This document shows, one piece after another, positions 1 to 8,270 of a stretch of 64,000 bases of DNA. The stretch comes from Streptomyces eurocidicus (GTDB lineage: Bacteria; Actinomycetota; Actinomycetes; Streptomycetales; Streptomycetaceae). The position numbers and the translations under genes are program-made. The notes beneath the pieces are model-generated. The model saw only the letters and a program-made list of their open reading frames with translations. It ran no database searches and was not told the DNA's origin. Numbering within the stretch: the stretch's first letter is position 1; each line of letters opens with the position of its first letter. The DNA lies in assembly GCF_002891295.1 (NCBI RefSeq), contig NZ_LGUI01000001.1, forward strand, positions 372,001 to 436,000, written 5' to 3'.

Positions 1-2
1 CG

Positions 3-599
3 GGCGAGGTGCGGGTCGACGGCCGGCCGGCCGGTGCCTGGACGGCGGCCGAACTCGCGCTGCGGCGCGCGGTGCTGCCGCAGTCGGCGGAGCTGTCGTT
101 CCCGTTCGCCGTCGAGGAGGTCGTCCGGATGGGGCGGGCGCCGTGGGCGGGTACCGCCGTGGCGGAGGACGACGACCGGGCCGTACGGGCCGCGATGGCC
201 GCCGCCGAGGTGGCCGGTTTCGCGGGCCGGTCCTTCGCCGCGCTGTCCGGCGGCGAGCGGGCGCGGGTGGCCCTGGCCCGGGTGCTGGCGCAGCGCGCCG
301 CCCTGCTGCTGCTCGACGAGCCGACCGCGGCGCTGGACCTGCGCCACCAGGAGCTGGTGCTGCGGGTCTGCCGCGAACGGGCGGCGGCCGGCGACGCGGT
401 GGTCGTCGTCCTGCACGACCTGGGGCTGGCCGGCGCCTACGCGGACCGGGTCGCCGTGCTCCACGAGGGCCGGATCGCGGCGGAGGGCCCGCCCGGCCGG
501 GTCTTCGATCCGGAACTGCTGAGTCGTGTCTATTCACAGCCCGTCGAGGTAATCGATCATCCGCGAACCGGTGAACCTCTGGTGATACCGAGACGGTAG
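3..599 (+). CDS. Heme/iron ABC transporter ATP-binding protein, 5'-truncated by the window edge
   Basis: Cytoplasmic ATPase subunit of an importer, most like the HmuV/FecE group for heme or ferric siderophores. The window begins inside the gene. The reading frame is open from base 3, so the Walker A region lies upstream. Visible parts are the Q-loop (VLPQSAEL), the ABC signature LSGGERARVALAR, Walker B ALLLLDEPTAALD and the switch His in VVVLHDL, in the usual order for this family. The GTG at base 9 is an internal codon, not a start. It lies directly upstream of the efe iron operon on the same strand, which supports an iron or heme substrate, but the exact substrate cannot be read from this fragment. 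Confidence 0.85.
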   Translation, partial: GEVRVDGRPAGAWTAAELALRRAVLPQSAELSFPFAVEEVVRMGRAPWAGTAVAEDDDRAVRAAMAAAEVAGFAGRSFAALSGGERARVALARVLAQRAALLLLDEPTAALDLRHQELVLRVCRERAAAGDAVVVVLHDLGLAGAYADRVAVLHEGRIAAEGPPGRVFDPELLSRVYSQPVEVIDHPRTGEPLVIPRR

Positions 600-648
600 G
601 GACAAAATTTTGCCTTGTGAGAGCAGAATCACTCAGCATTCCGGGAAC

Positions 649-687
649 GAGGTAGGCAAGCCTCAGATAAGTTAGGGCGGCCTTATT
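649..687 (+). promoter_or_regulatory. Two candidate iron boxes (DmdR/IdeR-type) upstream of efeO
   Basis: Two short palindromes lie in the 149-base gap before efeO. One is centred on AGGCAAGCCT (649-666), the other is TTAGGGCGGCCTTA (672-685). Both resemble half or degenerate forms of the actinobacterial iron-box consensus (TTAGGTTAGSCTAACCTAA). Iron-dependent repression of efeOBU would be expected. Assignment is by eye. Confidence 0.5.
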
Positions 688-748
688 CGGCTAGGTCATT
701 TTCGGCCAAGATCATTTCTGCCCTCTCCGAGCATGCCTGGAGCCCCTC

Positions 749-1879
749 ATGCGCGTCCTCCGCTCCTCCGCCGTCGCCGTCGCCGCGGCGGCCACGGCCC
801 TGACAGCCGTGTCCGGTTGCGCCGAGAAGTCCGACACCAAGGGCTCGGACACGGTCCGGGTCAAGGCGACGGACGACAAGTGCGAGGTCTCCACGGACTC
901 CTTCCCGGCCGGTCACGTCAAGATCGCCGTGGAGAACAAGGGCTCCAAGGTCACCGAGGTCTACGTCTACGCCCCCGGCGACCGGATCGTCACCGAGCGG
1001 GAGAACATAGGCCCCGGCACCAAGGCGGAGATCACCGCGACGATCAAGGCCGGTTCGTACGAGATCGCCTGCAAGCCCGGAATGAAGGGCGACGGAATTC
1101 GCCAGAAGATCACCGTCAAGGGTGAGGGCGCGGCGGCGAAGAACAACCCGGAGCTCGACAAGGCGGTCGCCGAATACCGCAAGTACGTCCAGGCGCAGGC
1201 CGACGGGACGATTCCCGTGGCCGAGAAGTTCGCCGAGGCCGTCAAGAAGGGCGACCTGGACGAGGCGAAGAAGCTCTACGCCCCCTCCCGCCTCGGCTGG
1301 GAGCGCACCGAGCCGGTCGCGGAGTCCTTCGGCGACATCGACCCGAAGGTCGACGTCCGCGAGGACGGCCTGGAGAAGGACCAGAAGTGGACCGGCTGGC
1401 ACAAGCTGGAGAAGTCGCTCTGGGACGAGAAGAAGATCGACGAGGACGACAAGAAGCTGGCCGACCAGCTGATGACGGACCTCAAGGACTGGCAGAAGCG
1501 CGTCGGCACCGCCGAGATCACCCCGACCAGCATGGCCAACGGCGCCAAGGAGCTGCTCGACGAGGTGGCCACCGGCAAGGTCACCGGTGAGGAGGAGCGC
1601 TACAGCCACACCGACCTCGTCGACTTCCAGGGCAACGTCGAGGGCGCTCAGAAGTCCTACGAGCTGCTGAAGCCGGTCGCCTCGAAGAACGACGCGGCGC
1701 TCACCAAGGAGCTGGACAAGCAGTTCGCCGAGCTGGGCAAGCTGCTCGGCGAGTACCGCGACGGCGACGGCTTCAAGGCGTACGACTCCGTCGGCAAGGA
1801 CGACCGGAAGAAGCTCTCGGACGCGGTCAACGCCCTGGCGGAGCCGCTGTCCAAGCTCGCCGGCGCCGTGGCGAAGTAG
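749..1879 (+). CDS. efeO: EfeO, iron-uptake lipoprotein with cupredoxin-like and M75 peptidase-like domains
   Basis: Extracytoplasmic component of the EfeUOB iron uptake system. The 376-residue protein starts with a lipoprotein signal whose lipobox Cys is residue 24 (AVSGC). A cupredoxin-like domain follows (about 35-125) with the metal-site-like motif CKPGMKG near residue 108. The imelysin/M75 domain fills the rest and carries the HxxE motif (HKLE, residues 218-221) expected to bind metal. Length and order match full two-domain EfeO proteins. EfeB follows 10 bases after the stop and EfeU follows that, so the genes form one operon. Iron-box-like palindromes upstream suggest repression by iron. 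Confidence 0.95.
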   Translation: MRVLRSSAVAVAAAATALTAVSGCAEKSDTKGSDTVRVKATDDKCEVSTDSFPAGHVKIAVENKGSKVTEVYVYAPGDRIVTERENIGPGTKAEITATIKAGSYEIACKPGMKGDGIRQKITVKGEGAAAKNNPELDKAVAEYRKYVQAQADGTIPVAEKFAEAVKKGDLDEAKKLYAPSRLGWERTEPVAESFGDIDPKVDVREDGLEKDQKWTGWHKLEKSLWDEKKIDEDDKKLADQLMTDLKDWQKRVGTAEITPTSMANGAKELLDEVATGKVTGEEERYSHTDLVDFQGNVEGAQKSYELLKPVASKNDAALTKELDKQFAELGKLLGEYRDGDGFKAYDSVGKDDRKKLSDAVNALAEPLSKLAGAVAK

Positions 1880-1889
1880 GCGGCCTCCG

Positions 1890-3218
1890 ATGACCGACAA
1901 GACCACTGACATAACCGCCGACACGACCTCTGACATGACCGCCGACGCGGCTGCCGGCGAGACCGCGGGGAAGCCCGCGCCCGCGGGCCCCTCGCGCCGT
2001 TCGCTGATCGGCTGGGGCGGCGCCGGGCTCGCGCTCGGCGCGGCCGCCGCCGGTGGCACCGCCGCCGCGCTGCGCACCGGAGGCGACGCCTCGCCGGCCG
2101 CGCTGACCGGTGACGCGGTGCCGTTCCACGGCGCCCACCAGGCCGGCATCGCCACGGCCGTCCAGGACCGGCTGCACTTCGCGGCCTTCGACGTGACCAC
2201 CACCGACCGTGACGCGCTGATCAAGGTGCTCCGGGAGTGGACGGCCGCGGCCGCCCGGATGACCGCGGGCCACGAGGTCGGCGAGGGCGCGACCGGCGGC
2301 CTGGACGAACTCCCGCCGGACGACACCGGCGAGGCGCTCGGCCTCAAGCCGTCCCGTCTGACGCTGACCTTCGGCGTCGGCCCCGGCCTGTTCGAGAAGG
2401 ACGGCAAGGACCGCTTCGGGCTCCGCGACCGGCGCCCCAAGGCCCTGGTCGACCTGCCCGCCTTCCCCGGTGACAACCTCGACGCCGCCCGCAGCGGCGG
2501 CGACCTGTGCGTCCAGGCGTGCGCGGACGACCCGCAGGTCGCGGTGCACGCGATCCGCAACCTCGCCCGGATAGGCATGGGCAAGGTCGCGATCCGCTGG
2601 TCGCAGCTGGGCTTCGGCAAGACGTCCTCGACGACCCCGGACGCGCAGACCCCGCGCAACATGATGGGCTTCAAGGACGGCACCCGGAACGTCTCGGGCA
2701 CCGACACCGCCGCCCTCGACAAGCACGTGTGGGTGGGCGAGAAGGACGGCCCGGCGTGGATGACCGGCGGCTCGTACGTCGTCGCGCGCCGCATCCGGAT
2801 GCACATCGAGACCTGGGACCGCACCTCGCTCAAGGAGCAGGAGGACATCTTCGGCCGGGACAAGGCCGAGGGCGCCCCCGTGGGCAAGACGCGCGAGCGC
2901 GACGAGCCCAACCTCAAGGCGCTGCTGCCGGACTCCCATGTGCGCCTCGCCCACCCCGACAGCAACAACGGGGCGACGATCCTGCGCCGCGGCTACTCCT
3001 TCACGGACGGCACGGACGGCCTCGGCCGGCTGGACGCGGGCCTGTTCTTCCTCGCCTACCAGCGGGACGTCCGGGACGCGTTCATCCCGCTGCAGTCGAA
3101 GCTTGCGCGCAACGACGCGCTCAACGAGTACATCCAGCACGTGGGCTCGGCGGTCTTCGCCGTCCCGCCGGGTGTCCGGGACAAGGACGACTGGTGGGGC
3201 AAGGCGCTGTTCGCCTGA
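1890..3218 (+). CDS. efeB: EfeB, Tat-exported DyP-type heme peroxidase/deferrochelatase
   Basis: Heme-dependent peroxidase of the dye-decolorizing family. In Efe systems it acts outside the membrane, and oxidation of ferrous iron or release of iron from heme has been proposed. The 442-residue protein has a twin-arginine signal (SRRSLIGWGGAG, RR at 36-37) followed by a hydrophobic Ala/Gly stretch. The DyP motif GFKDG is at about 260-264, and a candidate heme-ligand His lies in HVRLAHP (about 350). A polar head rich in Thr/Asp precedes the Tat motif, so an internal start is possible, though the ATG at 1890 sits directly behind efeO. Position between efeO and efeU supports the call. Confidence 0.95.
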   Translation: MTDKTTDITADTTSDMTADAAAGETAGKPAPAGPSRRSLIGWGGAGLALGAAAAGGTAAALRTGGDASPAALTGDAVPFHGAHQAGIATAVQDRLHFAAFDVTTTDRDALIKVLREWTAAAARMTAGHEVGEGATGGLDELPPDDTGEALGLKPSRLTLTFGVGPGLFEKDGKDRFGLRDRRPKALVDLPAFPGDNLDAARSGGDLCVQACADDPQVAVHAIRNLARIGMGKVAIRWSQLGFGKTSSTTPDAQTPRNMMGFKDGTRNVSGTDTAALDKHVWVGEKDGPAWMTGGSYVVARRIRMHIETWDRTSLKEQEDIFGRDKAEGAPVGKTRERDEPNLKALLPDSHVRLAHPDSNNGATILRRGYSFTDGTDGLGRLDAGLFFLAYQRDVRDAFIPLQSKLARNDALNEYIQHVGSAVFAVPPGVRDKDDWWGKALFA

Positions 3219-3249
3219 CCGACGGTCTCTCTACGGAAGGGAAAGCCGC

Positions 3250-4206
3250 GTGTTCGGCAACTATCTGATCGGCCTGCGCGAGGGTCTGGAGGCGAGCCTG
3301 GTCGTCTGCATCCTGGTCGCCTACCTGGTGAAGACCGGGCGCCGGGACGCGCTGGTGCCCGTCTGGCTGGGCATCGGCACGGCCGTGCTGCTCAGCATGG
3401 CCTTCGGCGCGCTGCTCCAGTTCGGCTCGCGGAGCATGACGTTCGAGGCGCAGGAGCTGCTCGGCGGCTCCCTGTCGATCGTCGCGGTCTGCCTGGTGAC
3501 CTGGATGGTCTTCTGGATGCGGCGGACCGCGCGGCATCTGAAGCGGGAGCTGCACGGCAGGCTGGACGCGGCGCTGGCGATGGGCACCACCGCGCTGGTC
3601 GTCACCGCGTTCCTGGCCGTGGGCCGCGAGGGCCTGGAGACCGCGCTGTTCATCTGGACCGCCGTGGACGCCACCGACGACGGCGTACGGCCGCTGGTCG
3701 GCGCGGTGCTCGGGCTGCTCACCGCCGTGGTCCTGGGCTGGCTCTTCTACCGGGGCGCGCTGCGCATCAACCTCGCCAAGTTCTTCACCTGGACCGGCGG
3801 GATGCTGATCGTGGTGGCGGCGGGCGTGCTGGCCTACGGCTTCCACGACCTCCAGGAGGCGGAGTTCCTGCCGGGCCTGCACGACCGGGCCTTCGACATC
3901 AGCGCGCAGATCCCGGCCGACAGCTGGTACGGCACCCTGCTGAAGGGCGTCTTCAACTTCCAGCCGGACCCGACCTGGGTCCAGGTCGCTGCCTGGGCGC
4001 TGTATCTGGTACCCACCCTGCTGCTGTTCTTCTCCCCCGGTAAGGTGACGGCGAACCGAGCCGCCACCGAGGAGTCGAAGCCCCATGAGACGCCGGCCGC
4101 CACGTCGCACGCTGATCACCACGGCGGCGCTGACGGCACTGCTGACGTCGGGGTGCGTGACGGTGCACGGCGAGCGGGAGATCCTGCCGGCGGTGGACAG
4201 GGCTGA
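3250..4206 (+). CDS. efeU: EfeU, FTR1-type iron permease
   Basis: Integral membrane permease of the Efe system, homologous to the yeast high-affinity iron permease Ftr1. The GTG at 3250 follows an AGGGAAAG ribosome site and gives 318 residues with about seven hydrophobic helices. Both REGLE motifs that coordinate iron are present, one in the first helix (residues 10-14, REGLEAS) and one in a later helix (about 125-130, REGLETA). The frame is open much further upstream, but that part is off-frame efeB. The polar C-terminal tail overlaps the next gene by 122 bases, which is unusual. The tail may be dispensable. Confidence 0.93.
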   Translation: MFGNYLIGLREGLEASLVVCILVAYLVKTGRRDALVPVWLGIGTAVLLSMAFGALLQFGSRSMTFEAQELLGGSLSIVAVCLVTWMVFWMRRTARHLKRELHGRLDAALAMGTTALVVTAFLAVGREGLETALFIWTAVDATDDGVRPLVGAVLGLLTAVVLGWLFYRGALRINLAKFFTWTGGMLIVVAAGVLAYGFHDLQEAEFLPGLHDRAFDISAQIPADSWYGTLLKGVFNFQPDPTWVQVAAWALYLVPTLLLFFSPGKVTANRAATEESKPHETPAATSHADHHGGADGTADVGVRDGARRAGDPAGGGQG

Positions 4207-5131
4207 GGCCCCCGGGATCCTCAAGCGGTTCACGGACGGCTACAACGAGGCGTACCGCAAGCTCGACCCGGAGGCCGTCGACCGGGTCGAGAGCGGCCCC
4301 CTCGCCGAGATCGGCCACGCCGACATGAGGACGCAGGGCGCCCTCACCCCGGGCGGCAACCCCCGCTATCCGTCCCTGGTCCTGGACGACGCCCGCTTCA
4401 CCGTCCCCAAGCAGGCCGGCTGGCCGAAGTTCTTCGTCGCCGACACCCGCAGCAACCGCGACCGCAACCGCTGGCTCGTGGTGTTCCTGAGCGACGGCCC
4501 GAAGGACCCGTGGCGGGCCGCCTATCTGTCGATCGTCAGCCCCGACCGGGTGCCGAAGTTCGCGACCGACGAGGACGGGTACGCCGAGGCGGTGCCGGTC
4601 ACCGCGGGCCGGGACACCGGGCTGGCCCGGGACCCCGCGGCGGTCAGCCGCGCGTACACCGACTTCCTGCGGACCGGCGAGGGCGGCGCCTTCGCGCCGG
4701 GGCCGCGGACCAGCGGGGTGCGGGAGGAGCGGGACAAGCTCCGGCGGACCCCGACCTTCTGGACGGAGTTCATCGACGTCCCCGAGCGGGCCCCGGACTT
4801 CCCCGCGCCGGCGCTGCGCACGGAGGACGGCGGCGCGCTGGTCTTCTTCACCGCGCACCACCGTGAGCGGCGGACGATGGCCAAGGGCCTGCGGCCCGCG
4901 GTCACCGACCCCCGGACGAGGACGCTGGTGACCGGCGAGCTGAAGACGTCGGTGACCTACACCCGGGTCTCGGAGTCGGCGGTACGAGTACCGCCGGCGG
5001 CGGGCGGGAAGGCGGCGGCCGGGTCGGAGGGGAAAGCGGGCGGGAAGACGGCCGGGAAGCCCGCCGGGGATGACGGGAAGATCGTCTTCCTGAACCGCAT
5101 CGAGAGCGTGACCGCCGTCAAGGGCGAATAG
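4085..5131 (+). CDS. Putative secreted lipoprotein of unknown function downstream of efeU
   Basis: 348-residue protein with a short lipoprotein signal (lipobox Cys in LLTSGC near residue 23), so probably anchored to the outer face of the membrane. The body resembles two repeats of an alpha+beta module but carries no catalytic motif I recognise. The C-terminal 60 residues include a Gly/Lys/Ala-rich linker (AAGGKAAAGSEGKAGG). Related lipoproteins of unknown function are common in streptomycetes. The start lies inside the end of efeU (122-base overlap) after a GAGGAG ribosome site, so co-translation with the iron permease is likely. A role in iron uptake is possible but rests only on position. 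Confidence 0.75.
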   Translation: MRRRPPRRTLITTAALTALLTSGCVTVHGEREILPAVDRAEAPGILKRFTDGYNEAYRKLDPEAVDRVESGPLAEIGHADMRTQGALTPGGNPRYPSLVLDDARFTVPKQAGWPKFFVADTRSNRDRNRWLVVFLSDGPKDPWRAAYLSIVSPDRVPKFATDEDGYAEAVPVTAGRDTGLARDPAAVSRAYTDFLRTGEGGAFAPGPRTSGVREERDKLRRTPTFWTEFIDVPERAPDFPAPALRTEDGGALVFFTAHHRERRTMAKGLRPAVTDPRTRTLVTGELKTSVTYTRVSESAVRVPPAAGGKAAAGSEGKAGGKTAGKPAGDDGKIVFLNRIESVTAVKGE

Positions 5132-5412
5132 CGTCCGTACGGGTGAGGGCGCGCGGCGGCACCGCCCGTACGAGGGGCCCGGGCAGGACGCGGGCGTCCC
5201 CGTACGGAGGTGTCCGGCGGTCAGACCGATGGGCTGAGCCGGCTCGGCGAAGTCCGGTGCGGTTCGGCAGCGGCGCTCCGAAGGGGCGCGGGGAACCGCG
5301 CGACCAGCCACGACGCACCCGCGGATGACTCGCCGGAGTTCCAGCGGAGCGCTCAGGCGGCGGGCCCTGGTGCGGGCCGGGGTCCCTTACGAAGGTGTCC
5401 GGCGTGCGGCGG
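5132..5412. repeat. Convergent intergenic region with an interspersed repeat and a partial duplication
   Basis: No gene seen. Bases about 5279-5330 (GAAGGGGCGCGGGGAACC...GCGCGACCAGCCACGACGCACCC) match, from memory, a short repeat scattered between genes in many Streptomyces genomes. In addition, the end of the next gene (5389-5430, GGTGTCCGGC...GCGGTCAG...CGATGGG) has a degraded copy at about 5208-5235. This suggests a local duplication of the 3' end of the primase-polymerase-like gene. Confidence 0.45.
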
Positions 5413-6147
5413 TCAGCGGCCGATGGGCCAGGCGGCCGACTCGTGGTGGTCCGGGCGCTCCCCCGCGTACTGCGCGCAGGCGTCGGTGAGGGTCTCCAGC
5501 AGCGTCAGCGGGTCGGGCAGCGGCCGCTCGGCCCCCTGGCCCTGGAGCCAGGCCACGCCCTCGCCGTCCGGCACCCGCGAGGGCGGCAGCAGCACATAGC
5601 TGCCCCGGCAGTGCCAGCGCAGGCCCGGGTGCTCGTCCATGGTCTCGGGGTGGCAGTCCAGCTCGCACGGCCACCACTCGTCCTCGTCGTCCGGGGTGCC
5701 GCGGGTGGCGGTGAAGAACAGCATGCGGTCGGGGGCGACGGTGGCCACCGGGCCCACGTCGACGCCGGCCGCCGTCAGCCGGGCCAGGGCCTGCCGGCCG
5801 GCCTCCAGCGGGACGTCGAGGACGTCGTGGGCGATTCCGGTGGCGGTGACGAAATTGGCCTCGGGCTGGGCGCGCAGCCACTTGGTGACCTTCTCGGCGT
5901 CCGTGGTCGCGAGGGTCTGCCAGGCGAAGGAGACCGGATGGCGGCCCGGGGTCGGACAGCCGATGCGCTCACAGGAACAGCCGTACCCGGACGGGTGGGC
6001 GGCCGGGGCCAGCGGGAAGCCCGCCGCCGCCGCGGCCAGGAGCAGTTCTTCGCGGGCGGCCTCCGATGCCGCGTCCGCGCCCGTATCGCCGCCCGCTCCG
6101 CTCCTGGGACGGCGCAGCCACTGGGAGAACCTGCTCTTGCGTTCCAT
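5413..6147 (-). CDS. Bifunctional DNA primase/polymerase (Prim-Pol) domain protein
   Basis: 244-residue cytoplasmic protein that looks like the N-terminal Prim-Pol domain found in archaeo-eukaryotic-type primases of plasmids and phages. Family-like features are the Ala-rich helix followed by GYPLAP-type sequence (AAAGFPLAPAAHPS), the Cys-rich stretch CSCERIGCPTPGRHP and the downstream WLRAQPEANFVTATG block. No helicase domain is attached. Stand-alone versions of this protein are chromosomal and widespread in Streptomyces. It may no longer be a primase, because the acidic metal triad is not obvious. The start is supported by GAGGGGAT upstream. It is transcribed alone and converges on the efe operon. 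Confidence 0.75.
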   Translation of the reverse strand: MERKSRFSQWLRRPRSGAGGDTGADAASEAAREELLLAAAAAGFPLAPAAHPSGYGCSCERIGCPTPGRHPVSFAWQTLATTDAEKVTKWLRAQPEANFVTATGIAHDVLDVPLEAGRQALARLTAAGVDVGPVATVAPDRMLFFTATRGTPDDEDEWWPCELDCHPETMDEHPGLRWHCRGSYVLLPPSRVPDGEGVAWLQGQGAERPLPDPLTLLETLTDACAQYAGERPDHHESAAWPIGR

Positions 6148-6291
6148 CTATCCCCTCACTTCGACCGCGGTCTCCGGTCAATGCTGCCACCATCCTGCGC
6201 CTGGTGTGACCGTCGGACGTATCCGGAGGGTGTGAGACGGACCGCTCGCGCGCGTCCCGGAGGGGGGTCCGGCGCACCTGCCGGGCCGGCC

Positions 6292-6900
6292 TCAGCGGGG
6301 GGTCAGGCCGCGGAGCGCCAGCTCGGCGACGGTGTCGGCGTAGTCGTGGGTGAGCGGCAGGGTGCGGGTGTGCCAGCGGTGGAAGAGCGGGCCGACCAGC
6401 AGTTCGAGGGCGATCCGCAGATCGATGCCCTCGGCGATCTGCCCGGCCTCCTGGGCCGACCGCAGCCGGCGCACATACGCCTGGAGCTGGGGTTCCAGGA
6501 TCCGCTCGACGAGCTGCCGGCCGAGCTCGGGGTCGTTCTGCGTCTCGGCGGACAGGGCCCGGGTGGGCGCGTCCAGCTTGGGGTTGTTGAGCTCGTCCAC
6601 GGTGCCCCGCAGGACGGTCCTGAGGTCGGCCTCGATGTCACCGGTGTCCGGCAGCTCGACCGTGAGGGGGTCCAGGCCCTCGGGCACGACCGCCTCCAGG
6701 AGGACGGCGGCCTTGGAGGGCCACCAGCGGTAGATCGTCTGCTTGCCCACGCCGGCGCGGGCGGCGATGGCCTCGATGGTGAGCTTTGTGAAGCCGACCT
6801 CGCCGACGATCTCCAGCGCCGCGTCGAGGATCGCGCGACGGGAGCGCTCGTTGCGGCGGGTGGCGTCGGGGGCCTTGGCGGCGGGCGTCTTGTTGACCAT
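6292..6900 (-). CDS. TetR/AcrR-family transcriptional regulator
   Basis: 202-residue repressor-type protein. The N-terminal helix-turn-helix is clear (ILDAALEIVGEVGFTKLTIEAIAARAGVGKQTIYRWWPSK region, about 24-65), followed by a helical ligand-binding domain with a TetR_C-type ending. It is divergent from a small DUF6243-like gene, and the gap between them holds a near-perfect 35-bp inverted repeat that should be its operator, implying autoregulation. The ligand is unknown. No efflux pump is directly adjacent. Confidence 0.93.
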   Translation of the reverse strand: MVNKTPAAKAPDATRRNERSRRAILDAALEIVGEVGFTKLTIEAIAARAGVGKQTIYRWWPSKAAVLLEAVVPEGLDPLTVELPDTGDIEADLRTVLRGTVDELNNPKLDAPTRALSAETQNDPELGRQLVERILEPQLQAYVRRLRSAQEAGQIAEGIDLRIALELLVGPLFHRWHTRTLPLTHDYADTVAELALRGLTPR

Positions 6901-6924
6901 AACGGCATCCTAGCGAGAAGAAGG

Positions 6925-6959
6925 CGAGACGTATCGTCTTGACAAGACGAAACGTCTCG
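6925..6959. promoter_or_regulatory. 35-bp near-perfect palindromic operator between tetR and the DUF6243-like gene
   Basis: The 35 bases read CGAGACGTATCGTCTTG and, after a central base, the reverse complement of almost the same arm. Only one base pair per arm and the centre break symmetry. Each arm is itself a small palindrome (AGACGtatCGTCT), so two TetR dimers could bind side by side. A TTGACA hexamer (6939-6944) sits at the centre on the plus strand, so binding would block transcription. Confidence 0.8.
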
Positions 6960-7016
6960 TCCAACCTTAGGGGCAGAGCGAGACACCGCGTCTCGCCTGA
7001 CGGAGAGGGGCACCCC

Positions 7017-7199
7017 ATGACCAGGGGCAGTGCGGGAAACATGCTCGGAGTCGGCGGCACCCGGAGCAACCTCTCCCGGAGCGCGCTCCGGGGCGGCGGC
7101 CGCGGCGGGCGCGCGGGAGGCGGCACGGACGCGAACGCCCAGAAGCGTGAGCTGCTGCGGAAGTTGCGGGAAGGACGGGACGAAACGACCGGAGCGTGA
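7017..7199 (+). CDS. Small basic DUF6243-like protein
   Basis: 60-residue protein with the conserved-looking core NMLGVGGTRSNLSR followed by a Gly/Arg-rich stretch and a charged helical tail (KRELLRKLREGRDE). It resembles the DUF6243 small proteins of streptomycetes, whose function is unknown to me. The ATG at 7017 has a good ribosome site (GGAGAGGGG). The frame is open to 6939, but the upstream part overlaps the operator and is not expected to be translated. It is divergent from the TetR gene and is the most likely regulated partner. Confidence 0.7.
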   Translation: MTRGSAGNMLGVGGTRSNLSRSALRGGGRGGRAGGGTDANAQKRELLRKLREGRDETTGA

Positions 7200-7260
7200 G
7201 TGGGCCACGGGTAAACCACCCGTACGGTTCATGCGCCAAAGGCCGTGGAGCGAGGACGAT

Positions 7261-7292
7261 TTGGGCACGTGCGACACCCCGCACGTGCCCAA
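7261..7292. promoter_or_regulatory. Perfect 12-bp inverted repeat just upstream of the dimethylarginine hydrolase gene
   Basis: TTGGGCACGTGC (7261-7272) is followed by an 8-base spacer and its exact reverse complement (7281-7292). The element ends 21 bases before the proposed TTG start, so it lies in the promoter or 5' leader. It could be a protein operator or an RNA hairpin next to the ribosome site. There is no U-run, so a simple terminator is unlikely. Confidence 0.7.
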
Positions 7293-7313
7293 CATCACCG
7301 TGAGGAGCACTCC

Positions 7314-8168
7314 TTGCGTATCGCCCCACGTGCCGAAGCCGCATCGCGGCGCACGACCACCCCCCGGCGCGAAGCCCTTCCGCGGCGCTATCTGATGTGC
7401 CCGCCGGCCTATTTCAAGGTCACGTACTCGATCAACCCCTGGATGGACCCGGACAAGCCGGTCGACCTGCCGCTCGCCCTCGCCCAGTGGGAGGACCTGC
7501 GCGACCGCTACCGCGCCCTCGGCCACACCGTCGAGGAGCTGACCCCCAGGCCCGAGCTGCCCGACATGGTCTTCGCCGCCAACGGCGCCACCGTCGTCGA
7601 CGGCCGGGTGCTCGGCGCCCGCTTCGCCCATCCCGAGCGCGCCGCCGAGGCCGCGGTGCACGCGGAGTGGTTCCGCGCCCACGGCTACGCCGACGTCCTG
7701 GAACCCGAGCACATCAACGAGGGCGAGGGCGACTTCGCCGTCACCACCTCCTGGCTGCTCGCCGGCCGCGGCTTCCGCAGCAGCCCGCTGTCGCACCCCG
7801 AGGCCCAGGAGTTCTTCGGCCGCCCGGTCATCGGCCTCGACCTGGTCGACCCGCGCTACTACCACCTGGACACGGCGCTGTCCGTGCTCGACGGCGACGA
7901 GGTCATGTACTACCCGGGCGCGTTCTCGGCGGGCAGCCGGGCCGTCCTCGCGCACCTCTTCCCGGACGCCCTCATCGCGACGGAGGAGGACGCGTCCGCG
8001 CTCGGGCTCAACGCGGTGAGCGACGGCCGCCATGTGCTGCTGCCGCAGGCGGCCGTGGGCCTCTTCGCCCCCTTGCGGGAGCGGGGTTACGAACCGATCG
8101 GGCTGGACCTCGGCGAGCTGCTCAAGGGCGGCGGCAGCGTGAAGTGCTGCACGCAGGAGCTGCGCTGA
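7314..8168 (+). CDS. ddaH: Dimethylarginine dimethylaminohydrolase (DDAH)-like amidinotransferase-fold enzyme
   Basis: Enzyme of the pentein (guanidino-group modifying) fold, most like DDAH, which converts N-methylated arginines to citrulline and methylamines. Family features include MCPPAYFKVTYSINPWM at the start of the fold, EGEGDF and YYHLDTAL with the catalytic His. The active Cys is in the C-terminal VKCCTQELR. The start chosen is TTG at 7314, which follows a TGAGGAG ribosome site and gives 284 residues. The longer frame from 7245 would run through the inverted repeat. It is transcribed alone and converges on the Rsm22-like gene. Ornithine- or arginine-catabolic relatives share this fold, so the exact substrate is inferred. 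Confidence 0.88.
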   Translation: MRIAPRAEAASRRTTTPRREALPRRYLMCPPAYFKVTYSINPWMDPDKPVDLPLALAQWEDLRDRYRALGHTVEELTPRPELPDMVFAANGATVVDGRVLGARFAHPERAAEAAVHAEWFRAHGYADVLEPEHINEGEGDFAVTTSWLLAGRGFRSSPLSHPEAQEFFGRPVIGLDLVDPRYYHLDTALSVLDGDEVMYYPGAFSAGSRAVLAHLFPDALIATEEDASALGLNAVSDGRHVLLPQAAVGLFAPLRERGYEPIGLDLGELLKGGGSVKCCTQELR

Positions 8169-8270
8169 CGGGGCCTCGGAAGCCGGGGAAGAGGGTCTGA
8201 GGAGGGACCGGCGGAGTCCGCGTCACCCGCCCGTGCGGAGCCCCCCCTCCGGGCCGCCGCCCCGGGACGC

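Noticed and set aside
683..3140. Long minus-strand open frames of 400-760 codons opposite efeO and efeB
   Set aside because: High-GC shadow frames. They lie opposite well-supported genes and have no ribosome sites or family motifs.
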